Of a stretch of 64,000 nucleotides of DNA, positions 35,740-43,868 are shown piece by piece (within the stretch, counting starts at the first letter, position 1; each line of letters starts with the position of its first letter). The stretch comes from Azophilus sp963663395 (GTDB taxonomy: Bacteria; Pseudomonadota; Gammaproteobacteria; Pseudomonadales; Azotimanducaceae). The position numbers and the translations under genes are program-made. The notes beneath the pieces were generated by a model. It saw only the letters and a program-made list of their open reading frames with translations, made no database searches and was not told where the DNA came from. The DNA is taken from assembly GCA_963663395.1 (NCBI GenBank), contig OY760226.1, positions 4,030,001-4,094,000 of the forward strand. Reading direction: 5' to 3'.

Positions 35740-35745
35740 ATTATA
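35740..35745 (-). promoter_or_regulatory. -10 element (TATAAT) upstream of ndk
   Basis: The reverse strand reads GTGCGTATAATACGC, a perfect -10 hexamer about 67 bases before the ndk ATG. No consensus -35 is visible at 17 bases, so the promoter may depend on the TGCG just upstream or be weak. The same TGCG-TA-AAT arrangement occurs before queA (44918-44923). Confidence 0.45.
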
Positions 35746-35838
35746 CGCACTTGCCGCGCCCCCTACAGGTTCAGTGCATCGCGCGGGCGAATGGCAGACA
35801 GCCGCCCGGAAGCGACGCCCGCAAGAGGCGCCGATGAG

Positions 35839-36624
35839 TCAGGCGCACGCGCGTATCCGGGCCACCATGGTCTTGAAGCACCGTGGGTTGGCGGCAAGGA
35901 TGTCGCCGGACTCCAGCCAGTTGTCCCCGCCGGTGAGGTCGCCGACAAATCCCCCGGCTTCACGAACCAGGAGCCCGCCCGCGGCAACATCCCAGGGCGA
36001 AAGGCCCATCTCCAGGAAAGCGTCCACGCGCCCGGCAGCCGTATAAGCCAGGTCCAGGGCCGCCGACCCCTGCCTGCGCACGCTCCGGCAGTGCTCCATG
36101 AAGTGACCGAGCAGCGCCAGGTACTCGTTCATGCGCCCCCTGGACCCGGGCGGAATGCCGGTTGCCAGCACCGCCTTGCCAAGGTTCCTGACCTGGGTCA
36201 CACGAATGCGTTTGCCGTTCAGGTGGGCGCCTGCCCCACGGGAGGCTACCCATTCCTCGTTGCGCACGGGATCAATGATCACGCCGTGTTCAATGTGGCG
36301 GCCGCGTTGCAGCGCGATTGAAATGGCGAAGTGCGGGATGCCGCACAGATAATTCAGCGTGCCGTCCAGCGGGTCGACGATCCAGGTGGCCTCAGCGTCG
36401 ACGGGACCCGTCAGGCCCCGCTCTTCTCCGCGAATGGCGCAATCCGGGTAGGCCTTGTTCAGCGATTCCGCGATGGCGTCTTCAGCCTGGCGGTCGATGC
36501 TGGAGACAAAGTCGTTGGGCGCCTTCTCCTCGACGTGAATCCGGTCGAGACGGTCCATGCCCTGCAGCAGTATCTGCCCTGCGCGGCGCGCGGCGTGCAA
36601 TGCGGTATTGGCCATGGGATGCAT
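35839..36624 (-). CDS. suhB: Inositol monophosphatase family protein SuhB
   Basis: A 261-residue Mg-dependent phosphatase of the inositol monophosphatase family. Metal-site motifs: GEERG (about 67), WIVDPLDGTLNYLCGIPHFAISIAL (DPxDGTxN, about 81-93) and LSPWDVAAGGLLVREAGG (WDxAAG, about 215-225). In E. coli SuhB acts in rRNA transcription antitermination as well as on inositol phosphates. Divergent from trmJ, the usual arrangement. Confidence 0.94.
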   Translation of the reverse strand: MHPMANTALHAARRAGQILLQGMDRLDRIHVEEKAPNDFVSSIDRQAEDAIAESLNKAYPDCAIRGEERGLTGPVDAEATWIVDPLDGTLNYLCGIPHFAISIALQRGRHIEHGVIIDPVRNEEWVASRGAGAHLNGKRIRVTQVRNLGKAVLATGIPPGSRGRMNEYLALLGHFMEHCRSVRRQGSAALDLAYTAAGRVDAFLEMGLSPWDVAAGGLLVREAGGFVGDLTGGDNWLESGDILAANPRCFKTMVARIRACA

Positions 36625-36644
36625 GGATGGTTAGCCTACAGCAC

Positions 36645-37421
36645 ATGAGTCTCGAGAACATCCGCATCGTGCTGGTGGAGCCAAGTCATCCGGGCAATAT
36701 CGGCGCCGCAGCCCGAGCCATGAAAACCATGGGCATCGGGCATCTGGCGCTTGTCAGGCCGCAGCGTTTCCCGGATCCCCAGGCCGAGTGGCGGGCCGCC
36801 AGCGCAGGCGATGTCATCGACCGCTGCCGGGTGTTCGACAACCTTGAATCCGCAATCGGCGATTGCCAGTGGGTGGTCGGAACGAGCGCCCGCCCGCGGC
36901 GCATTCCCTGGCCCGTGGGCGATGTTCGCGAAGCGGCGGCGGAGGTCGTTCAGCAATCACTGGCGGGGGCCGTGGCGGTGCTGTTCGGGCGCGAGACCAG
37001 CGGGCTGACCAACGATGAACTGCAGCGCTGCAACCGGCACCTGCAGATTCCCGCATCGAAAGACTACCCGTCCCTCAACCTCGCCATGGCCGTGCAGGTG
37101 GTCACTTACGAGATTTTCCGGCAGGCCGGTGCAGCGAAACCCCGGCCACCCGCCTGGGACAGGGCCCCGGCGACGGCGGCTGCGGTGGAAGCGCTGCTCA
37201 CCCACCTCGAAACAACGCTGGCGGAAACGGAATTCCTCGACCCCGAAAACCCGGGACAGGTCCTCACGCGACTGCGACGCCTGTTCACCCGCGTACAACT
37301 CGACGAGACGGAGGTCGGCATGTTGCGGGGCATCCTGACCCATTTCGGCAGGCAACGAGAGCCGGTGTGTAGAACGACCCGAACTGTCGAAAAGAAAAAC
37401 TCCCCTCGGCGTGCCGAATGA
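36645..37421 (+). CDS. trmJ: tRNA (cytidine/uridine-2'-O-)-methyltransferase TrmJ
   Basis: A 258-residue SPOUT methyltransferase for position 32 of tRNAs. N-terminus LENIRIVLVEPSHPGNIGAAARAMKTMG is diagnostic, VVGTSARPR follows, and the C-terminal trefoil knot contains VLFGRETSGLTNDEL and the SAM-binding LNLAMAVQVVTYEIFRQ. The tail has the helical extension seen in E. coli TrmJ. ATG 36645 is chosen over longer upstream readings because it gives the conserved start and clears the divergent suhB gene. Upstream of iscR, the normal order. Confidence 0.95.
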   Translation: MSLENIRIVLVEPSHPGNIGAAARAMKTMGIGHLALVRPQRFPDPQAEWRAASAGDVIDRCRVFDNLESAIGDCQWVVGTSARPRRIPWPVGDVREAAAEVVQQSLAGAVAVLFGRETSGLTNDELQRCNRHLQIPASKDYPSLNLAMAVQVVTYEIFRQAGAAKPRPPAWDRAPATAAAVEALLTHLETTLAETEFLDPENPGQVLTRLRRLFTRVQLDETEVGMLRGILTHFGRQREPVCRTTRTVEKKNSPRRAE

Positions 37422-37498
37422 CCGTACCTCCAGCCTACCCGGCGTTCCGCAAACCAATCGCTCCAGCCAGCTGCCCCGTGCAAGGCCCGCTTCCCGAA

Positions 37499-37523
37499 AT
37501 AGTGGACCGTTTTAGTCGGGTAT
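37499..37523 (+). promoter_or_regulatory. Type 1 IscR binding site upstream of iscRS
   Basis: A 25-base imperfect palindrome whose halves read ATAGTGGAC and TAGTCGGGTAT. Compared by eye with the E. coli type 1 (Fe-S-IscR) consensus ATAS-YYGACTR-WWW-YAGTCRR-STAT, 23 of 25 positions fit. It lies 56 bases before the iscR ATG, so holo-IscR should repress its own transcription when Fe-S supply is adequate. Confidence 0.8.
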
Positions 37524-37578
37524 TGCATACTCGGCGGCAGCCATCAGGGAGTTCCGGTCAACCGCCGACCTATCCGCC

Positions 37579-38046
37579 ATGCGCCTGACAACCCGGGGTC
37601 GCTACGCCGTCACCGCCATGCTCGACATCGCACTGCACCGCGAGACCGGTCCCGTCAGCGTTGCTGAAATCGCCAACCGGCAGGGCATCTCCTCGTCCTA
37701 CCTCGAACAGTTGTTCGGCAAGCTCAAGCGCGCCGACCTGCTCGAGAGCCTGCGCGGCCCGGGCGGCGGTTACCGGCTGAAGAGCGATGCCACGTCCATT
37801 AACGTCTCCGACATCATTGCCGCCGTGGGTGAAGGGGTCGACGCAACCCGGTGCCACGGCGCTGCCGACTGCCAGGAGGGCCTGACCTGCCTGACGCACG
37901 ACCTGTGGGCCGACCTCTCCGTCGAGATCGACTCCTTCCTGCAAGGCATCACGCTCGCGAGCCTGGTGGCGCGCAGCGAAGTCCAGTCGATAGCGCACCG
38001 GCAGGACAGGCTGGCCGAGGGGCTGATCGCAACCCGGCCGATATAG
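37579..38046 (+). CDS. iscR: Fe-S cluster assembly regulator IscR
   Basis: A 155-residue Rrf2-family regulator. The winged helix (MRLTTRGRYAVTAMLDIALH, ISSSYLEQLFGKLK, GPGGGYRL) is canonical, and the three cluster-binding cysteines are at 92, 98 and 104 with His107, the same positions as in E. coli IscR. It senses Fe-S status and controls isc and related genes; a near-consensus type 1 operator lies upstream. iscS follows after 25 bases. Confidence 0.96.
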   Translation: MRLTTRGRYAVTAMLDIALHRETGPVSVAEIANRQGISSSYLEQLFGKLKRADLLESLRGPGGGYRLKSDATSINVSDIIAAVGEGVDATRCHGAADCQEGLTCLTHDLWADLSVEIDSFLQGITLASLVARSEVQSIAHRQDRLAEGLIATRPI

Positions 38047-38071
38047 CCCGTACATCGCACCAGGCTACGCA

Positions 38072-39229
38072 ATGAAGAAAGCCGTTTATCTTGACTACGC
38101 GGCGACGACCCCGGTGGATGAACGGGTTGCCCGCAAGATCGGGCAGTGCCTTGTTCACGACGGCAATTTCGGCAACCCGGCATCGAAGAGCCATGTCTAC
38201 GGGTGGCAGGCCGACGAAGCGGTCGAGGAGGCCCGGGCGCAGGTTGCCCGCCTGATCAACGCCGACCCACGGGAAATCGTGTGGACCTCCGGCGCCACCG
38301 AGTCGGACAACCTGGCCATCAAGGGCGTGGCCGAAGGCGCATCCCGCCGCCACATCGTCACCAGCGCCATCGAGCACAAGGCGGTGCTGGACACCTGCGC
38401 CTACCTGGAACACCGCGGCTTCGAGGTCACTTACCTGGTGCCCGGTTCGGACGGCATCGTCACCCTCGAACAGGTCGCCGGAGCCCTGCGACCGGACACC
38501 TTGCTCGTCTCGCTGATGCACGCCAACAACGAAATCGGCGTCATAAACGATGTGGCGGCCGTGGCCGAGGTCTGCCGGAAGGCAGGCGTCCTCATGCATG
38601 TCGATGCCGCCCAGAGCGCCGGCAAGGTGGAACTGGACACGCAGGCCATGCCCATCGACCTGATCAGCCTTTCCGGGCACAAGATTTACGGGCCCAAGGG
38701 GGTCGGCGCCCTGTACGTGCGCCGCAACCCGCCGGTGCGCCTCAACGCGCAGCTACACGGCGGCGGCCACGAGCGCGGCATGCGTTCCGGAACGTTGCCC
38801 ACCCACCAGGTCGTCGGCATGGGCGAAGCCTGCGACATCATGCGCCGGGAAATGGCCACCGAGAACGAACGCATCCTGAAACTGCGCCGGCGCCTCTGGT
38901 CGCTGCTGAAGCAGGTGCCGGGCGCGGTGCTCAACGGCGATGAGCAACGACGGCTGCCCGGCTGCCTGAACGTGGCCTTCGAGGGGGTGGACGGCGAAAC
39001 CCTGTTGCTGGCGCTGGACGATATCGCCGTGTCCAGCGGTTCGGCCTGCACCTCCGCCAGCGTTGAGCCTTCCTATGTACTGCGCGCCCTGGGCGTACCG
39101 GACGCGCTCGCCCACGCAAGCCTGCGCTTCAGCATCGGCCGCTACACCACCGGGGAAGACATCGACTACGCTGCCGGCAGGGTTGCCGAGGTAGTTGGAG
39201 GGTTACAGGCCCGCGAGGCACTTGCCTGA
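38072..39229 (+). CDS. iscS: Cysteine desulfurase IscS
   Basis: A 385-residue group I cysteine desulfurase. It starts KKAVYLDYAATTPVD, has the PLP lysine in SLSGHKIYGPKG (about 205), and the persulfide cysteine Cys326 in SSGSACTSASVEPSYVL. It supplies sulfur for Fe-S clusters and tRNA thiolation. It ends EVVGGLQAREALA, about 20 residues short of E. coli IscS (404), missing the tail that helps dock IscU. No iscU, iscA, hscBA or fdx follows: a convergent hairpin and secF come next. Confidence 0.94.
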   Translation: MKKAVYLDYAATTPVDERVARKIGQCLVHDGNFGNPASKSHVYGWQADEAVEEARAQVARLINADPREIVWTSGATESDNLAIKGVAEGASRRHIVTSAIEHKAVLDTCAYLEHRGFEVTYLVPGSDGIVTLEQVAGALRPDTLLVSLMHANNEIGVINDVAAVAEVCRKAGVLMHVDAAQSAGKVELDTQAMPIDLISLSGHKIYGPKGVGALYVRRNPPVRLNAQLHGGGHERGMRSGTLPTHQVVGMGEACDIMRREMATENERILKLRRRLWSLLKQVPGAVLNGDEQRRLPGCLNVAFEGVDGETLLLALDDIAVSSGSACTSASVEPSYVLRALGVPDALAHASLRFSIGRYTTGEDIDYAAGRVAEVVGGLQAREALA

Positions 39230-39236
39230 CACAGAA

Positions 39237-39271
39237 CTGCAACCGATTGACTTCATTGAAGTCCATTGCAG
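39237..39271. terminator. Nested hairpin between convergent iscS and secF
   Basis: An outer stem CTGCAA / TTGCAG encloses an inner perfect stem GACTTC-ATT-GAAGTC (39249-39263). It starts 8 bases after the iscS stop, between two converging genes, the right place for a bidirectional terminator. There is no clear T-run on either side, so rho-independent activity is uncertain. Confidence 0.45.
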
Positions 39272-39354
39272 CGGGAGAGCGTTCCTTCGTTCGGGCACCG
39301 GGAGCAGGTATGCGGTACGGGCGTCCGGCACGCCTGCCGCCGGGGCGAAAACCG

Positions 39355-40275
39355 TTATGGAAAGGTATCCCTTTCCCGCTCTTTCTCCGGGACAACCAGG
39401 TCTTCCCGGGAGATGTTCATGAGTATCAGAACGTTCGCCGCCACGTAGATTGACGAATAGGTGCCGACCATTACGCCGATGGTCAGCGCAGCGGCAAACC
39501 CGCGAATGCCTTCCCCGCCGGCAATCAGCAGCGCCAGCAGCACGAACAGGGTGGTCAGCGAGGTGACCAGCGTGCGGCCGAGAATCTGGTTGAGCGACGT
39601 GTTGATGACATCGACGGACGAACCCTTGCGGATCGTGCGGAAATTCTCGCGGATGCGGTCGGAGACGACGATGGTGTCGTTCAGCGAATAGCCAACCACC
39701 GCCAGGATGGCTGCCACCACGGGCAGGTCGAAGTCCCAGCCCAGTATCGAGAAGATGCCGAGCACCACGGCCACATCGTGCGCCAATGCCGCCACGGCGC
39801 CCACCGCGAACTGCTTCGTGAAGCGGAACAGGATGTAGAGCATCACCACCCCGAGCGCGGTCAGAATGGCAAGCCCGGCACTCTCCGCGAGTTCCTCGCC
39901 CACCACCGGCCCGACGAAGTTCGACTGGCGCATGACGGCGCCGGGCGAATCTTCCTGAATGGCGGCCAGGATGCGGTCGCCCAGCGTCGCCTGGTCCGTG
40001 CCCAACTGTGGCGGCATGCGGATCAGGATGTCCTGGTCGGTGCCGAAGTGCTGCACCACGCCGTCGACAAACCCGGCCGACTGCAGCCGGTTGCGCACGA
40101 CCACCGGATCGACAGCCTCCGGAAAACCGACTTCCACCAGGGTGCCGCCCGTGAAATCGAGCCCCAGGTTCAGGCCCCTCAAACCGAGGAAGGCGACCGA
40201 CACCACCACTGCCGTGATCGAGGCAATGGCCGCGATACGGCGCTTGCCCATGAAGTCGAAAATCGGCAGCTTCAT
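39355..40275 (-). CDS. secF: Protein translocase subunit SecF
   Basis: A 306-residue SecF with six transmembrane helices. Helix 1 is AAIASITAVVVSVAFLGL, followed by GLNLGLDFTGGTLVEV (the conserved LDFTGG), and helices 2-6 carry VGEELAESAG, ALAHDVAVVLG, VGYSLNDTIVVSDRIREN and the closing YSSIYVAANVLI. With SecD it uses proton motive force to complete export. Its ATG overlaps the secD stop (ATGA). Confidence 0.95.
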   Translation of the reverse strand: MKLPIFDFMGKRRIAAIASITAVVVSVAFLGLRGLNLGLDFTGGTLVEVGFPEAVDPVVVRNRLQSAGFVDGVVQHFGTDQDILIRMPPQLGTDQATLGDRILAAIQEDSPGAVMRQSNFVGPVVGEELAESAGLAILTALGVVMLYILFRFTKQFAVGAVAALAHDVAVVLGIFSILGWDFDLPVVAAILAVVGYSLNDTIVVSDRIRENFRTIRKGSSVDVINTSLNQILGRTLVTSLTTLFVLLALLIAGGEGIRGFAAALTIGVMVGTYSSIYVAANVLILMNISREDLVVPEKERERDTFP

Positions 40276-42149
40276 ATGCGCAACGCCTTGAGGCTGCGGC
40301 CGCCGTACATCAGGTTCACCAGCGCCCGGGTGCCCATGATGGCCGTGAACATGGAGGTGACGATGCCCACCGACAGGGTGACCGCGAAGCCCTTGACCGG
40401 CCCGCTGCCGATGGAAAACAGGATGATGGCCACGAAGAAGGTGGTGATGTTGGCATCGAGAATGGTCAGGATCGCCCGGTCGAAACCGGCTTGAATCGCC
40501 TGCTGGGGACCACGGTTCTTCAGTTCCTCCTTGATGCGGGAGAAGATCAGCACGTTGGCGTCCACCGCCATGCCCACGGTGAGCACGATGCCGGCGATGC
40601 CGGGCAGCGTGAGCGTCGCCCCGAGCACCGACATCACGGCAATCAGCAGCATCAGGTTGGCCGTCAGCGCAATGTCGGCGGCAAGCCCGAACCACTTGTA
40701 GTAGACCAGCATGAACAGCAGCACCAGCATGAAGCCCGCCACCACCGACTGCTGGCCCCGCTCGATGTTCTCCTCGCCAAGGCTCGCACCCACCGTGCGC
40801 TCCTCGACGATGTACATGGGTGCGGCCAGGGCGCCCGCCCGCAGCAGCAGCGCCAGGTCCCTGGCTTCGCCGATATCGAGGCCGGTGATGCGGAAGTTGA
40901 AGCCCAGCGCCGACTGGATGGTCGCCACGCTGATCAGCCGCCGCTCCTCTTCCGAATAGCGCTCCAGCGTCTCCTCGCCGTCCACCATTACCACCCGGCT
41001 GCGCGGCTTCTGCTCGATGAAGATGATGGCCATGGAGCGGCCGACGTTGTCCTTGGTGGCTTCGTTCATGGCGATGCCGCCGTCGTTGTTCAGGCGGATG
41101 CTCACCTGGGGTTGGCTGGTTTCGGGGTCGTAGTTCTGGGTGGCGTTGATGACCTGGTCGCCGGTGACGATGTTCTGCCGCAACAGGACGATGGGCGCTC
41201 CGTCGTACGGCATCGTTTCGGTCAGGGCGCTGCGGTCGTTGCCCAGCGCCACCAGCCGGAACTCCAGGTTGGCGAACTTGTTGATGATGCGCTTGGCTTC
41301 GGCGCTGTCCTGGATGCCGGGCAGGTCGAGCACGATGCGCTCGCGCCCCAGGCGCTGCACCAGCGGCTCCGAGACGCCGAGTTCGTTGACCCGGTTACGC
41401 AGGCTCTGCAGGTTCTGGGAGATCGCCGCGTCTTCCAGTTCCCGCAGGTATTCCTCGTCCATCGTGAACTGCAGGATGTAACCGTCCGCCTCGTCCAGGC
41501 TCTCGCTGGTGAAGCCGTCGAACGTCTCGGCAAGCGCCTCGGCGGCCTGGTCGCGGACCTCGGCGGTACGGAACGGAATCCTGAGTAGGGTGCCGTCCAC
41601 CCAGTCGCGCCCCACGTAGCGCACCCGCGCTTGTACCAGGGCATCCCTGGCGATTTCCTGCATGCTCACCATGCGGTCGCGCAGGAACTTCTTCATGTCG
41701 ACCTGCAGCATGAGGTGCACGCCGCCGGACAGGTCGAGCCCCAGGGACATGGGCACGGCCCCCAGGTCCTGCAGCCACTGGGGCGTGGTGGACGCCCTGG
41801 TCAGCGCCACGACATAGTGCTCTTCGAGCGCCTCGAGAGCGCGCACGACGACCTCGCGGCCGCGCAACTGGCTCTCGTCGTCCGCAAGGCGCAGGAACAC
41901 CGATCCGTCGGCGACTTCTCCGCCGATGACCTCGATGCCGGCCTCGGTCAAGGCCGAGCGGGCCCGCTCGAACAGGGCGGGGCCAACGGTAACGGTGGTG
42001 TCTTCCGGCTTGATCTGCAGTGCCGGGTCGGGCTGGTACAGGTTGGGCGCCGAGTAGATGGCGCCGATGACCACGACGACCAGAACAAAGAGATAGCGCA
42101 CGGGCGACGAGGTGTTGGGCGCCCGCTGGCTGGCCTTGGGCAGGCCCAT
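40272..42149 (-). CDS. secD: Protein translocase subunit SecD
   Basis: A 625-residue SecD. Helix 1 is VRYLFVLVVVVIGAIYSAPNLYQPDPALQI, the large periplasmic domain contains LGLDLSGGVHLMLQV (conserved GLDLRGG-type) and the P1 head, and the C-terminal five helices carry VLTVGMAVDANVLIFSRIKEE and VTLSVGIVTSMFTAIMGTRALVNLMYGG. ATG 42149 (MGLPKASQ) is preferred because GGCGAG lies upstream and the length suits E. coli (615); an in-frame ATG at 42191 would add 14 residues. Upstream is a palindromic element rather than directly yajC. Confidence 0.94.
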   Translation of the reverse strand: MGLPKASQRAPNTSSPVRYLFVLVVVVIGAIYSAPNLYQPDPALQIKPEDTTVTVGPALFERARSALTEAGIEVIGGEVADGSVFLRLADDESQLRGREVVVRALEALEEHYVVALTRASTTPQWLQDLGAVPMSLGLDLSGGVHLMLQVDMKKFLRDRMVSMQEIARDALVQARVRYVGRDWVDGTLLRIPFRTAEVRDQAAEALAETFDGFTSESLDEADGYILQFTMDEEYLRELEDAAISQNLQSLRNRVNELGVSEPLVQRLGRERIVLDLPGIQDSAEAKRIINKFANLEFRLVALGNDRSALTETMPYDGAPIVLLRQNIVTGDQVINATQNYDPETSQPQVSIRLNNDGGIAMNEATKDNVGRSMAIIFIEQKPRSRVVMVDGEETLERYSEEERRLISVATIQSALGFNFRITGLDIGEARDLALLLRAGALAAPMYIVEERTVGASLGEENIERGQQSVVAGFMLVLLFMLVYYKWFGLAADIALTANLMLLIAVMSVLGATLTLPGIAGIVLTVGMAVDANVLIFSRIKEELKNRGPQQAIQAGFDRAILTILDANITTFFVAIILFSIGSGPVKGFAVTLSVGIVTSMFTAIMGTRALVNLMYGGRSLKALRI

Positions 42150-42227
42150 GATATTCTCGCCGATCAGGCCTGAACCGCGACCGGTCTGCATGAGTTGACT
42201 ACCCCGGCTCGAAGCTTGCTACGGCCC

Positions 42228-42424
42228 TAGCCCGACCCATTCGTGAATGAACGTAGCGAGGCTGGCAAGAGTAGTGAAAGCGCTGGGTGGCGCGGACGCG
42301 TGCTTTGGCACGTTGAGCGCGCGCAGGCGTGCTTCACAGCACGTCGAGCACGCGGCGGGAGCACGCCCGGTGATTTCGCTGCTATTGACTGCCGCAGTAG
42401 TTTATTCATGAATCGGTCGGGCTA
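42228..42424. mobile_element. MITE-like palindromic element between secD and yajC
   Basis: A 197-bp segment bounded by 25-bp inverted repeats: left arm 42228-42252 and right arm 42400-42424 differ at 3 of 25 positions, both beginning TAGCCCGACC on their outer side. TA ends both arms, as left by TA-targeting transposases (IS630/Tc1-type), but no transposase is present. The right end overlaps the TAG stop of yajC. The right 67 bases recur at 17096-17162. Internal sequence is GC-rich with further short palindromes (GCGCGCAGGCGTGCTTCACAGC region). An internal 60-codon open frame has no family resemblance. Confidence 0.65.
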
Positions 42425-42760
42425 ACCCGAGTCGTCCAGCGACTTCAGCGTGCCCTTGGGGAGGGTGGCGCTGACGGCGCTTTTCTGGATGCGGACCTCG
42501 ATCTTGGAGGCAAGCTGTACCTTGACGAAATCGTCTTCGACCTTGGTGATGTTGCCCGCCAGGCCGCCGGCGGTGATCACTTCGTCGCCCTTGGAGAGAC
42601 TGGAGACCAGGGCCGCGTGCTCCTTGCGCCGCTTGCTCTGGGGACGGATGAGCAGGAAGTAGAAGATAAGTACGAAGCCGCCCAGGAACAGGATGTTAAT
42701 GAGGCCGGAACCACCTCCCCCACCGCCATCCGCGGCCCAGGCTGTCTCAATCAGGCTCAT
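42422..42760 (-). CDS. yajC: Sec translocase accessory protein YajC
   Basis: A 112-residue YajC. It starts SLIETAWAADGGGG, has one membrane helix (LINILFLGGFVLIFYFLLIRPQ, about 22-43), followed by the conserved SKRRKEHAALVSSLSKGDEVITAGGLAGNI and a small C-terminal domain. It copurifies with SecDF. It overlaps the tgt stop by 14 bases, and its own TAG stop forms the end of the palindromic element at 42228-42424, so the last codon or two may have been set by the insertion. Confidence 0.94.
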   Translation of the reverse strand: MSLIETAWAADGGGGGGSGLINILFLGGFVLIFYFLLIRPQSKRRKEHAALVSSLSKGDEVITAGGLAGNITKVEDDFVKVQLASKIEVRIQKSAVSATLPKGTLKSLDDSG

Positions 42761-43868
42761 CTTGTGTATTCCAACCGTCGTTCAGGGTTTTCACGAGGCT
42801 CGGCAATGTACCCGTTTCAATAGACCCGCGCAATCGACCCATCAGGTGGTGATAATAGTGCAGGTTGTGGTGGGTCATGAGCATCGGGCCGAGCATCTCG
42901 TTGCACCGGTCGAGGTGGTGCAGGTAGGCCCTGGAGAAATTCGCACAGGTGTAGCAGGCGCACTGTGCATCGAGCGGCACATCCGCCGTGCGGTGCCGGG
43001 CGTTGCGGATCTTCAGCACGCCGCGGCTGGTGAACAGGTACCCGTTCCGGCCGTTCCGGGTCGGCATGACGCAGTCGAACATGTCGACACCCTGTTCCAC
43101 CCCGCGCACCAGGTCCTGCGGCGTTCCCACGCCCATCAGGTAGCGGGGGCTTGCCTCGGGCATCACCGGCATCAGGCCCTGCATGACGGATTCCATCTCG
43201 TCCTTGGGCTCGCCGACGGACAGCCCGCCGATGGCGTAACCGTCGAATCCGGTCTCCATCAGGCCGGCAAGACTCGCGCGGCGCAGCCCGTCGAACATGC
43301 CGCCCTGCACGATGCCGAACAGCAGCGCGCCCCTGCCGCTCTCCATGGTTTCGAAGGCTGCCTTGCTGCGTGCGGCCCAGTCCAGCGACAGTTGCATGGA
43401 AGCCAGCGCCTCCTGCTCCGTGGCGGGATACGTCGTGCATTCGTCCAGCACCATGACGATGTCCGCGCCCAGGTTGCATTGCACTTCTACCGACCGCTCG
43501 GGCGTCAGGCGGACCACATCGCCATCCACGGGCGAACGGAACTCGACGCCCTCCTCGTCCAGCTTGCGCAAATCACCCAGGCTCCACACCTGGAAGCCGC
43601 CGCTGTCGGTGAGTATCGGGCCCTGCCAGCCCATGAACGCATGCAGCCCGCCGAGATCCCGAATCACGGTATCGCCCGGGCGCAGCATCAGATGAAAGGT
43701 GTTGCCCAGCAGAATCTGCGTGCCGACCTCCCAGAGCGACGCGGGCGCCATGGCCTTGACCGTGCCGTAGGTGCCGCAGGGCATGAAGACCGGGGTTTCC
43801 ACCGTGTCGTGGGCGGTGGTCAGGCGCCCGCGGCGTGCCTGCCCGTGCTGTGCGAGAACCTCAAACAT
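42747..43868 (-). CDS. tgt: tRNA-guanine transglycosylase
   Basis: A 373-residue Tgt inserting preQ1 at tRNA position 34. TIM-barrel marks: LLGNTFHLMLRPG, ILTDSGGFQVWSL (catalytic Asp and substrate loop, about 90-105), GIVQGG and GYAIGGLSVGEP, and MFDCVMPTRNGRNGYLFT; the zinc site CACYTCANFSRAYLHH is near residue 302. ATG 43868 gives the family start MFEVLAQHG and overlaps the queA stop by eight bases; queA-tgt-yajC-secD-secF is the standard order. Confidence 0.96.
   Translation of the reverse strand: MFEVLAQHGQARRGRLTTAHDTVETPVFMPCGTYGTVKAMAPASLWEVGTQILLGNTFHLMLRPGDTVIRDLGGLHAFMGWQGPILTDSGGFQVWSLGDLRKLDEEGVEFRSPVDGDVVRLTPERSVEVQCNLGADIVMVLDECTTYPATEQEALASMQLSLDWAARSKAAFETMESGRGALLFGIVQGGMFDGLRRASLAGLMETGFDGYAIGGLSVGEPKDEMESVMQGLMPVMPEASPRYLMGVGTPQDLVRGVEQGVDMFDCVMPTRNGRNGYLFTSRGVLKIRNARHRTADVPLDAQCACYTCANFSRAYLHHLDRCNEMLGPMLMTHHNLHYYHHLMGRLRGSIETGTLPSLVKTLNDGWNTQDEPD

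Noticed and set aside
42243..42425. A 60-codon frame inside the palindromic element, considered as an encoded peptide or transposase fragment.
   Set aside because: Composition follows the palindrome and it resembles no transposase.
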